From Acidobacteriota bacterium (GTDB lineage: Bacteria > Acidobacteriota > Terriglobia > Terriglobales > Acidobacteriaceae), in the NCBI GenBank assembly GCA_021803035.1, contig JAJZME010000075.1:51268-115267 (forward strand): a DNA stretch of 64,000 nucleotides, given 5' to 3'. Below are positions 53,964 to 60,823 of this stretch, one piece after another. Under the pieces are notes generated by a model that saw only the letters and a list, made by a program, of their open reading frames with translations, searched no databases and was not told the DNA's origin. How positions within the stretch are numbered: the stretch's first letter is position 1; every line of letters begins with the position of its first letter. The translations under genes and the position numbers were made by a program.

Positions 53964-54242
53964 GTGTCCGCTCTTTCCGCATCTGAAGTTGAATCACGCT
54001 TGAAGAACCTGACGGGCTGGCAGGTCGAGTCCGGCGAGCTGGTGCGCACCTTTCAATTCGCGGATTTCCGGGCCGCCCTGCGCTTTGTCAACGCCGTGGG
54101 CGATTTGGCCGAGCAGGCCGGCCACCACCCCGACATCGATATCCGCTATAACCGTGTCCATCTCAGTCTCGTGACCCACGATTCAGGTGGCCTCACGGCG
54201 AAAGATTTCGATTTGGCTGGCCGCGCCAGCGGGGTCGCCTGA
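53964..54242 (+). CDS. phhB: Pterin-4a-carbinolamine dehydratase
   Basis: 92 aa from GTG 53964, with GAGGAG about nine bases upstream. The active-site signature is present as GHHPDIDIRYNRVHLSLVTHD, with the HHP core and DSGGLTAKDFDLA end. It dehydrates 4a-hydroxytetrahydrobiopterin and can also serve molybdopterin-related roles. No phenylalanine hydroxylase gene is in view. Follows aldA on the same strand. Confidence 0.9.
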   Translation: MSALSASEVESRLKNLTGWQVESGELVRTFQFADFRAALRFVNAVGDLAEQAGHHPDIDIRYNRVHLSLVTHDSGGLTAKDFDLAGRASGVA

Positions 54243-54270
54243 TCTCCGGGGGCTTTCCTGGCTTCGCAAT

Positions 54271-54498
54271 TCAGGATTCGTCAGACAAATTGTCGCCAGA
54301 AATACCAAATTGTGGATTTCCACCGATTTCTTCAGCTTGCCGGAATCGGATCAGAGTTTTTCTGTACCACCATGCGGCAGCCATGCCCCCTAAAACCGCC
54401 GACGCAATGGCGACTATCCCCACGTTGCGCCAGCCCGAGGGCTGCGCTGACGCTTCTTCGCCTTTCATGGAAGTTTCTGATTCCAGATATGTTGACAA
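54271..54498 (-). CDS. Small single-span membrane protein, unknown
   Basis: 75 aa from TTG 54498, nine bases after GGAGGG (a shorter form from the Met at residue 11 is possible). One transmembrane helix (VGIVAIASAVLGGMAAAWWY) precedes a polar tail (KTLIRFRQAEEIGGNPQFG). No family recognised. Convergent with phhB. Confidence 0.5.
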   Translation of the reverse strand: MSTYLESETSMKGEEASAQPSGWRNVGIVAIASAVLGGMAAAWWYRKTLIRFRQAEEIGGNPQFGISGDNLSDES

Positions 54499-54586
54499 GA
54501 AATCTAACCCTCCGTATCTTGCCCGGCGCCCCCGCGTTTGAGTCCCCGAAGCGCCAGTGCTTTAGATGCCCGGGGACACAAAAAAG

Positions 54587-54600
54587 GTGAAGGCATTCAC
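54587..54600. promoter_or_regulatory. GTGA-N6-TCAC palindrome upstream of candidate sRNA
   Basis: GTGAAGGCATTCAC, centred at 54593.5, i.e. 61.5 bases before the predicted start of the transcript at 54655. That is the classical class-I Crp activator spacing. The half-sites match those near the cytochrome cluster, but the centre differs. Confidence 0.45.
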
Positions 54601-54619
54601 GAAAAAATAATTTTGATTT

Positions 54620-54648
54620 TTGTATTTGCTTTCTTCGAAATCTATGCT
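54620..54648 (+). promoter_or_regulatory. Candidate sRNA promoter
   Basis: TTGTAT (54620-54625), a 17-base spacer, and TATGCT (54643-54648) inside an AT-rich patch. Predicted start near 54655. Confidence 0.45.
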
Positions 54649-54654
54649 ATCGTG

Positions 54655-54765
54655 TATTTATTCCACTGGTTGAGGCAGTCGGAACTGCCTCTTCTTAGTC
54701 GGAAGTAGTTTGCGTCACTGGCCTCCCGGCACGAACAGCAAGAACGTTCGTGCCGTCTTTTTTTT
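54655..54765 (+). ncRNA. Candidate small RNA, about 110 nt
   Basis: A stand-alone transcription unit between convergent protein genes and ssrA. After the promoter comes a first hairpin (GAGGCAGT/ACTGCCTC, 54672-54679 with 54684-54691), a single-stranded stretch with AGTCGGAA seen twice (about 54678 and 54697), then a strong terminator. No open frame of note. It is not a recognisable tRNA, 6S or SRP RNA. The family is unknown to me. Confidence 0.5.
54728..54765 (+). terminator. Strong rho-independent terminator of the candidate sRNA
   Basis: GGCACGAAC (54728-54736) and GTTCGTGCC (54746-54754) form a perfect 9-bp stem, followed by GTC and eight Ts (54758-54765). The nearest plus-strand protein gene ends about 490 bp upstream, so it must end another transcript. 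Confidence 0.85.
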
Positions 54766-54911
54766 CTGGGATGACCGTGCGGGCTACACGGGCGCATCGC
54801 AATCCAAATTCACATTTGGCGTAGAATAGAGTTACTGCACGAGCCAGTTGCTCCGGTTCGCGCCTGTGGTTTTGTAGTTGCGGGGTTCCTCCTGCGGAGC
54901 AGAGCCAAAGA

Positions 54912-55263
54912 GGGGGCGTCACGGTTTCGACGGGATCGAGTGCGGTCTGGAGGCATGCCGGGGTGTGGGCACCCGTAATCGCCTGCAAAACAAAAGTTGC
55001 CAACAATAATCTGGCACTTGCTGCTTAATTAACTAAGCAGCCGTTCGTCGCGGCTTTGCCTGTGGGCTGCGAGCGGGCGTCGCACAGCAGGCTGGCGTAG
55101 ATGGCTCGGTCCGTGCCGTTCTGCGTGAGATCATCGGACTAGTTTTATGCACATCTTGTCCGTTCTGAGTGCATAAGGCGAAACCTTCGGAACCGGACTG
55201 AGCATGGATTCTCCTGGCTGACAACGATTTCGGACGCGGGTTCGACTCCCGCCGCCTCCACCA
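54912..55263 (+). ncRNA. ssrA: tmRNA (ssrA)
   Basis: About 352 nt. The 5' end GGGGGCG (54912-54918) pairs with CGCCTCC (55253-55259), with ACCA at the 3' end, giving the tRNA-like acceptor. ACGGTTTCGACGGG near the 5' end and GGGTTCGACTCCCGCC at the T arm are diagnostic. The tag frame after TAATC reads GCC TGC AAA ACA AAA GTT GCC AAC AAT AAT CTG GCA CTT GCT GCT TAA (ACKTKVANNNLALAA); the ending LALAA is standard. Resume codon is by analogy with E. coli. It rescues stalled ribosomes. The 3' end is the integration site of the island to its right. Confidence 0.95.
55241..55263 (+). other. Probable attL at the 3' end of ssrA
   Basis: The T-arm-to-CCA part of ssrA (TTCGACTCCC...CCACCA) is the usual core for integrases of ssrA-targeting islands. 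An integrase gene begins 77 bp downstream. A second copy (attR) is not seen in the remaining window, so the right end lies beyond 64,000. Confidence 0.7.
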
Positions 55264-55339
55264 CACTTAAATTGTTTATTTTCTTGTGTTTATAAAATTG
55301 TAGATTTTCTGTGTACGATACGCGTACGATAGCTACATC

Positions 55340-56584
55340 ATGCTGACGCTGTATCGTCGCCATCTCAAGCGCTGTTCCAAGGGCGGAGAGCGCTACTGGA
55401 AGCGCTGCTCCTGCCCCATGTGGGTCGAAGGAACGGTCAGCGGAACCTACATCCGCCGTAGTCTCCAGACCGCCAGCTGGGAACGGGCCCAGAATCTCGC
55501 CCACGAGATCGAAATTGCCGACGATCCCAAGGCAGTACCGGCTCAGAAGGAAGAACCTGTCACCCTCAAGCAGGCAGTCGATGAGTATCTGGCAGATGCG
55601 CGGGCGCGCGAATTGGCCGACTCTACACTCAGCAAGCTGGAGACGATTTTCAGAAAGCAATTCCTCGTCTGGGCAAAAGCGGAGGGCTACACGCTGCTGC
55701 GCGAATTGGATTTGCGCTCTATTCAGACATTCCGTGCGACATGGACAGACGGCGGGCTGGCCAAGAAGAAAAAGCAGGAACGGCTGACCGGTTTTTTCTG
55801 GTTTTGCATTCGTGCCGGCTGGATTACGCAGAATCCGACGCTGAATCTCAAGCGCATTACCGTGCAGCAGACGCCAACAGACTATTTTCCGCGCGACGAG
55901 TACAAGAGAATCATGGATGCAACGTACCGCCTCGATGATGGACTGGAGCGCGCCTACGACGTGGAAAAGCGTGGGCAGCGCATTCGTACTTTGGTGCAGT
56001 TGTTGCGCTGGAGCGGTCTGCGTATTCGCGATGCCGTGACACTCGAAAGAGTACGCTTGCAGTCGAACGACGACCTCTTGCTCTACCAAGCCAAGACGGG
56101 CGTGCCTGTCTATGTTCCGCTTCCGCATGAGGTTGCCGAGGATCTTCGCAACGTCCCTGACGGGCCAAAGCCGAACCCGCGCTACTTCTTTTGGAGCGGG
56201 AACGGCGATGCAAAGTCAGTGGTTGCAGACTGGCAGCGCGCGTTTCGCCGGTTGTTTGAAGTCGCCGGACTAGAGAAGCCGGACGGAACGCGGAAGCGTT
56301 GCTTCCCGCACATGTTCCGGGACACTTTCGCTGTCGAAATGCTGTTGGCTGGCGTACCGATCGATCAGGTCTCGATTCTGCTGGGACACAAGAGCGTGAA
56401 GATTACAGAAAAGCACTACGCGCCGTTTGTGAAGGCGAGACAGGAACAACTCGCGGCGAGTGTCCGCCAGGCGTGGCAGGAGATGGAACCTACGACACCC
56501 AGACCGCCAAAGAAGCCTCGCACGGCAAGCTCATCCGGCCCGGCGCTGGTGTACTCGAATCAAGACACTCTCCGGAATGCGTAG
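55340..56584 (+). CDS. int: Tyrosine recombinase (island integrase)
   Basis: 414 aa. N-terminal Cys-rich arm-binding part (RCSKGG..KRCSCPMWVEG), core-binding helical domain (about 75-180), and catalytic domain with Arg228 (WSGLRIRDAV), Lys252, His324 and Arg327 (PHMFRDTF), His350 (LLGHKS) and Tyr360 (HYAPF), so the catalytic set is complete. The N-terminal form is common among acidobacterial integrases. It begins 77 bp after ssrA and presumably inserts the island there. The 3' end overlaps the convergent HTH gene by 54 bp. Confidence 0.93.
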   Translation: MLTLYRRHLKRCSKGGERYWKRCSCPMWVEGTVSGTYIRRSLQTASWERAQNLAHEIEIADDPKAVPAQKEEPVTLKQAVDEYLADARARELADSTLSKLETIFRKQFLVWAKAEGYTLLRELDLRSIQTFRATWTDGGLAKKKKQERLTGFFWFCIRAGWITQNPTLNLKRITVQQTPTDYFPRDEYKRIMDATYRLDDGLERAYDVEKRGQRIRTLVQLLRWSGLRIRDAVTLERVRLQSNDDLLLYQAKTGVPVYVPLPHEVAEDLRNVPDGPKPNPRYFFWSGNGDAKSVVADWQRAFRRLFEVAGLEKPDGTRKRCFPHMFRDTFAVEMLLAGVPIDQVSILLGHKSVKITEKHYAPFVKARQEQLAASVRQAWQEMEPTTPRPPKKPRTASSSGPALVYSNQDTLRNA

Positions 56585-56857
56585 GTTGCAGTAGCCACGC
56601 TTCTTCCTGGTTTCCGGTGATCCCCACTTCAGCACACCCGGTTCGTTGGCAAAGAATCGCCTTACGGCCTTCTCACTCATTCCCCAGCGCCGCGCTACTT
56701 CGGGCACGGTGAAATGCCGCTCCAGCGCGACGGAGTGAGAAGAATCGGCATCGTCCCCTTCGTTCATCCGAGCCCTTGCGCGGCTGCGGCTTTCAAATGA
56801 AATCAGCCGCACTGACTCATTTCCACTCTCCCTCTTCTCGATTTCTGGCTTTCCCAT
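56531..56857 (-). CDS. Excisionase-like helix-turn-helix protein
   Basis: 108 aa, ATG 56857 seven bases after GAGG. The C-terminal half has a winged-helix/AlpA-like unit: HFTVPEVARRWGMSEKAVRRFF and GYCNLRIPESVLIRVHQRR. The N-terminal part is polar, probably disordered. Its position, tail to tail with the integrase and overlapping it by 54 bp, suits a recombination directionality factor, but this is inference. Confidence 0.7.
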   Translation of the reverse strand: MGKPEIEKRESGNESVRLISFESRSRARARMNEGDDADSSHSVALERHFTVPEVARRWGMSEKAVRRFFANEPGVLKWGSPETRKKRGYCNLRIPESVLIRVHQRRAG

Positions 56858-56943
56858 CTCAAGACCTCAGCCAGCGCTTGATGCTGATGTATGGAGATTC
56901 ACCTGACACCGCAGAATCTGTCTAATGAAAAATGGGGAGACCG

Positions 56944-57066
56944 TTATTCCTGCCAGGCATAACGAGGCATTTTCCAGCAACCGTCAAACGGCGAGAAAGC
57001 ATCAAAAGTAACACCTGCCGCTTGATGGGTTGCCGTACACACATGGCGGCGGGACTCCATCGTCAT
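56944..57066 (-). CDS. Possible small protein, 40 aa
   Basis: Begins MTMESRRHVCTATHQAAG, with AAAGGA just before the ATG, and ends KMPRYAWQE. It is divergent from the LysR gene. Ribosome site is good but there is no family and it is very short; it may be only the leader of the region. Confidence 0.3.
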   Translation of the reverse strand: MTMESRRHVCTATHQAAGVTFDAFSPFDGCWKMPRYAWQE

Positions 57067-57115
57067 TCCTTTCGTTCGCTGTAGCTGCCTTGAGTTCTCT
57101 AGCCGGAGGACAGCT

Positions 57116-58051
57116 ATGGTTCTTCCAGAAATGCGATTGGTACAGTCAGCCATCGTCCTGGCGGAGGAACTGAACTACTCCAGAGCGGCCGTAAGGCTTG
57201 GCATCGACCAGTCCGCCCTTACCAAAAGGATCGTTGAATTGGAGAGTCTGCTCGACGTGCGCCTTTTCGAGCGTAATCACCAGATGGTCGAGTTGACCGA
57301 GGCAGGCGCAAAGTTCGTTGAGCACGCCCGCCAAGGCGTCGCGCACATTGAAGAAGCAGTAACAGCCGCCAGGGCCGCGCCACGCGGAGCGGAAAATGTT
57401 CTCAACGTCGGACGATCAGCGTACACCGATCCCTGGCTGGCGTCTGTCATCCGTTCCGTTCACCTACCACTCTACCCGGGAATTCAGATCAACTGGTCCA
57501 GCAGCTATTCTCACGAGGTGGCGCGCAATGTCATTGCTGGGACGCTTGACCTGGCGCTGACCACAGGGGTTCCAGAAATGCGCAAGCTCTCTTACCTCAA
57601 GCTGGCTGAGCATCCCTTTTACATCGCGATGCCGTCACGCGACCCGCTGGCTGCGCGCCGTGAAGTCCGCCTTGCCGACTTGCACAGCCGTGTTTGGGTC
57701 ATGTTTTCGCGACAGGTCAGCCCCTACATGTATGACGCGATCATGAGCGATGCAAGGAAGACGGGTGTCATTGGCTCAGAATTGCATCATGTCACCGGCG
57801 CTGAAGAGGCTGTTCCTCTGATTCTGGAACGCGCCGGGCTGGCATTTCTCACTCGGACAGGTGCATGGCGCATCGCGCGGGACGGCATCACCATGCGTCC
57901 GCTCGTGGAAGAAAACCTGAAGCTCGTCACGAATCTCGCCGCTCGCGCCGACACAAAATCAAGGTTGGTCCGAGAATTCGTGAAAGCAACTGCACGCAAG
58001 CTGGAGAGCCTGCGGAAACCGACGCAGCCGCGACTGCCACTGAGCGCGTGA
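57116..58051 (+). CDS. LysR-family transcriptional regulator
   Basis: 311 aa, ATG preceded by GGAGGACAGCT. The N-terminal winged helix reads MRLVQSAIVLAEELNYSRAAVRLGIDQSALTKRIVELE and the cofactor domain follows (NVGRSAYTDPWLASVIRS, LDLALTTGVP, FLTRTGAWRIARDG). (Long run: helix residues about 6-45.) Effector unknown. Carried on the island; LysR genes of this sort are common accessory cargo on acidobacterial elements. No obvious target gene adjacent. Confidence 0.9.
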   Translation: MVLPEMRLVQSAIVLAEELNYSRAAVRLGIDQSALTKRIVELESLLDVRLFERNHQMVELTEAGAKFVEHARQGVAHIEEAVTAARAAPRGAENVLNVGRSAYTDPWLASVIRSVHLPLYPGIQINWSSSYSHEVARNVIAGTLDLALTTGVPEMRKLSYLKLAEHPFYIAMPSRDPLAARREVRLADLHSRVWVMFSRQVSPYMYDAIMSDARKTGVIGSELHHVTGAEEAVPLILERAGLAFLTRTGAWRIARDGITMRPLVEENLKLVTNLAARADTKSRLVREFVKATARKLESLRKPTQPRLPLSA

Positions 58052-58081
58052 CGGAATGAGCGGGCAATTCAGCGGATTGCT

Positions 58082-58297
58082 TCAGGCCGGAAAATTCTGG
58101 ATCTCGATGTTCAAAGGACCATCGATGCCGCATTCTGGGCAATGCACAATCCCCGAGCTGAGTTCCCGGTCCCCGACCTCTTCTCGCTTTCGCGCGTGGC
58201 CGCAATGGGTACAGATGTGGAGATGAACCAGGCTAGAGTCATTCTCATCCAAGGCATCTTCATTGTTCATGACCTTCAACTCCTGCATCGTCAACAA
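58082..58297 (-). CDS. Small zinc-ribbon protein
   Basis: 71 aa (Met at residues 1, 4 or 10 could be the start). Two CxxC pairs, CTHCGHARKREE and HCPECGIDGP, form a four-Cys zinc ribbon. The C-terminus is short. Convergent with the LysR gene, 30 bp apart. Probably nucleic-acid- or protein-binding; the function is unknown. Confidence 0.6.
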   Translation of the reverse strand: MLTMQELKVMNNEDALDENDSSLVHLHICTHCGHARKREEVGDRELSSGIVHCPECGIDGPLNIEIQNFPA

Positions 58298-58955
58298 AGG
58301 TCTTAGCCTTTAACTTGATTCATTTCATGTTCAAAGGACTCGTCTTTTGCGATTCTTTAACAAAGCTGCGGCACCCCAGCTTTTGGTCGCTTCCGACATT
58401 GCAGAAGTCACTCGGAGGGAAATTCCGCCGGCCTTGTCGCGAAACGAGGGTCGCGCCGCCACTATATGTATGGAGTCTTTTTTTGAGGTCGCACCAGATG
58501 CCGACCGCGATGGTGGATTTTCAATTCCATAATCTAGACCGGAGGACGTCTTCGGCCTAACGGCCAGAAAGTCTGGAAACGCGCTTTGGGTTTTTATCGC
58601 CAATTGGAATCGAAGTTACCGAAAAGCAGAATTTTCAGCCGCTTATCCGAGTAGCCCGTTCGGGCACGAAGGTTGGAGCGGCCCCAAATCAGCCGCAGGC
58701 GAAAAAAGCATCAAAACATCCGAAATAGGTATACCATTAGTAGGCATGTACGGGACAAAAAATACAATCACTCGTGCTTTTACTTCCTCTGAGGATGAAT
58801 CGTGGTGGCTGACGCCAAGTAAACTGGCGGCTTCTACCTCACTTTTCGGAGTTATCCCCTCGGCGCCATCAACGGGCGGGAGGGTATTCGACGCGATCGC
58901 GAAGATTCCGATCGCTCCTGCGCCCGCAGCCTCGGCCCTTTCGTCCCTGTGGGAT
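58298..58955. other. Region without a confident gene
   Basis: About 660 bp before the CD-NTase. Short frames on both strands lack ribosome sites or recognisable content. A TATACC-like -10 candidate lies at 58728. The CD-NTase frame stays open back to 58746, so part of this may be its untranslated leader or a longer N-terminus. Confidence 0.4.
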
Positions 58956-59948
58956 ATGTCGCAGCCAAACAGCATCATCCCTCATTACATGGCTCCAAGG
59001 TCGCCAACGCTTATTAGCTCCCCGCCCGTGGCGTCTGTCCCTATCGTGCTGAAATGGCAGTATGTGACGCGGCGCTTCGATCAATTCATCGGCAAGATAG
59101 GCGTATCGCAGTCGCGAATCGACGATGGCGTGAGGAAGCAAGCCGGTATCCGAAGCTGCCTTAATCGATACTATTGGGGCGTTTCCTCGGAGACCGCCAA
59201 CAGCATGTTGATCGGCTCCTGGGCAAAATCGATGATTGCTGGCCAGTCTAGCGACATAGATCTTCTGTTCCTGCTGCCAGCGGCAATCTATTTCAACTAT
59301 GAGCAGCGGAGCGGGAACAAGCAGTCGCAACTCCTCCAGGAAGTGCGCGGCGTTCTATCCGATCAGGGTAAGTATCAGAACACCGACATCAATGGCGACC
59401 GCCAAGTCGTCATTGTGAACTTCGACAGCATCCCCGTCGAAATACTTCTGGCCTTCACTTGTCAGGATGGCAGCCTGATTATCTGCGACACCAAGCATGG
59501 CGGCTACTACAAGGTCACTGACCCGATCTCCGAACTGGCCGATCTTGAGGCATCCGATACCAAGTGGAACGGCAACACGCGCGCGTTGGCGATCATGGGA
59601 AAAAGGTGGCTCCAAAACAGAGATGTGAAGGGTCTCAAAGCATTCATGGTCGAGCGCATGGCGGTGGAATTTTTGGCGAGTTGGCCTTACAGCATTCACG
59701 ATCGCTTTTGGTACGACTGGATGGTTCGGGATTTCTTCCTGTTCTTGGTAGGCCGGGCTAATACGTCGATCTCTATGCCCGGAACAGGCGAGAACATCTC
59801 CCTCGGTGCTGAGTGGCTGGGGGAGGCCCTGCGCGCGTACAAACACGCAGCGGGCGCGTGTACCCATGAGCAGGCTAATCATGAAGTTCTAGCTGGGGAA
59901 AAGTGGCAGGAGATTTTCGGAAGCGCTGTGCCGCTTCGGGTCTCTTGA
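58956..59948 (+). CDS. CD-NTase (cGAS/DncV-like nucleotidyltransferase) of a CBASS locus
   Basis: 330 aa from ATG 58956; an open start at 58746 would add 70 atypical residues. The SMODS-type catalytic set is clear: LIGSWAKSMIAGQSSDIDLLF (G-S, then D-x-D, Asp100 and Asp102 from this start) and a third acid in VVIVNFDSIPVEILLAF (Asp157). NYEQRSGNKQSQLLQEV and NGNTRALAIMGKRWLQ are familiar from bacterial cGAS-like oligonucleotide cyclases. On phage sensing these make a cyclic dinucleotide or trinucleotide that activates the effector; its gene overlaps this one. Confidence 0.85.
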   Translation: MSQPNSIIPHYMAPRSPTLISSPPVASVPIVLKWQYVTRRFDQFIGKIGVSQSRIDDGVRKQAGIRSCLNRYYWGVSSETANSMLIGSWAKSMIAGQSSDIDLLFLLPAAIYFNYEQRSGNKQSQLLQEVRGVLSDQGKYQNTDINGDRQVVIVNFDSIPVEILLAFTCQDGSLIICDTKHGGYYKVTDPISELADLEASDTKWNGNTRALAIMGKRWLQNRDVKGLKAFMVERMAVEFLASWPYSIHDRFWYDWMVRDFFLFLVGRANTSISMPGTGENISLGAEWLGEALRAYKHAAGACTHEQANHEVLAGEKWQEIFGSAVPLRVS

Positions 59949-60463
59949 ACCCAAACACCAAGGCGCTTTTTGATGCCTGTCAACGCAATAGCGAGGACTG
60001 CGAATATACGGCGCTGAACTTCGTTATCTGGTTGCGCTATCTCCGTTGGTTTCGCGTGGCCTTCCTGACGCTGCCGGTGATCTTTGGTGCCGTTGCGACC
60101 TGGAAGATCGCGGAGAGGGCGGCTCCGATCGGAACTGCTTTTTGTACTCTCCTAGCAACAACGCTGCCCCTGATCTATCGGGCTACAAAGCTCGACGATA
60201 CGATCCGCAAATATGAACGTCGCGCCGGACAATTCACTAACCTGCGGGATGACTTTCGGCGCATCGCCGAAATCGGCATCAACAAGGATTTTGCGGCTTT
60301 TGAAAAGGATTCAAAGCCGCTCTTTGCCCGCCTACGAAAAGCTAGAGAACCGATGCTTACGCCGCCCGAATGGTGCTTTGCGATCGCTCAGAGGAAAATC
60401 CAGGGCGGTCACTATCATCACGATTACGACATACGAGGGCTGGGTGCTAAGGACGCGAGTTAA
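59903..60463 (+). CDS. 2-TM (SLATT-like) CBASS effector
   Basis: 186 aa from GTG 59903 (GGGGAAAA upstream); TTG 59945, overlapping the cyclase stop as TTGA, is the alternative. Two adjacent transmembrane helices (about WFRVAFLTLPVIFGAVATW and IGTAFCTLLATTLPLIY) are followed by an amphipathic cytoplasmic region (KLDDTIRKYERRAGQFTNLRDDF). This is the layout of SLATT/2-TM pore effectors, which respond to CD-NTase nucleotides by forming membrane pores and killing the infected cell. Overlap with the cyclase gene supports a two-gene type I CBASS. Exact effector family is not certain. Confidence 0.72.
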   Translation: MAGDFRKRCAASGLLNPNTKALFDACQRNSEDCEYTALNFVIWLRYLRWFRVAFLTLPVIFGAVATWKIAERAAPIGTAFCTLLATTLPLIYRATKLDDTIRKYERRAGQFTNLRDDFRRIAEIGINKDFAAFEKDSKPLFARLRKAREPMLTPPEWCFAIAQRKIQGGHYHHDYDIRGLGAKDAS

Positions 60464-60823
60464 TCATGGCGGCGGCGCTGTTGGCTTCGGATCATCCAGC
60501 TAGCGGTCATCTTACTGCGAAGCTGGACTATATCCTCATTTTCGCGAAGCCTTCGAAGCACGCAGAGATGGCGGCGGGACGGCCAGATCCGAATCTTAAT
60601 GGGTGCCAAATCGTCGAGTCACTTAGCGAAACGTGTACCTTGTTCCCGGGAGCGGCTTCTTAAGCCGCTGGTGGTGCGGCGGCGCTGGCCGTCGGGCGGG
60701 CCAAAGATGTCGCCCCGGTGTTCGTCCGGGGCATCGGACCAGGGCGGGAAGACGGGCAGCCAGAGACAAAAATTGCGGAGCCGGTTTTGCTGGCTCCGCT
60801 GAATGTCCCGGTTGGGTTTGTGG
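60464..60823. other. Intergenic region between CBASS pair and parB
   Basis: No convincing gene. A palindrome AGCGGCTT..AAGCCGCT at 60652-60670 lacks a T-run. A CCCCGG/CCGGGG hairpin sits near 60713-60731, then the parB terminator (listed separately). Confidence 0.5.
60767..60800 (-). terminator. Rho-independent terminator of the parB-side operon
   Basis: On the minus strand GCGGAGCC pairs with GGCTCCGC (60792-60799 and 60775-60782) and is followed by AATTTTTG. It starts 24 bases after the parB stop codon. Confidence 0.8.

Noticed and set aside
58331..58603. Minus-strand 90-codon frame before the CD-NTase
   Set aside because: No start signal, polar low-information sequence, and a plus-strand frame overlaps it.
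58643..58978. Minus-strand frame of 111 codons overlapping the 5' part of the CD-NTase frame
   Set aside because: No ribosome site or recognisable domain, and it conflicts with the CD-NTase's extended frame. Cannot be fully excluded since the N-terminal 70 residues of the cyclase frame are also weak.
60466..60663. Small plus-strand frame after the CBASS effector
   Set aside because: Weak composition, no start signal, and no known effector or Cap family likeness.
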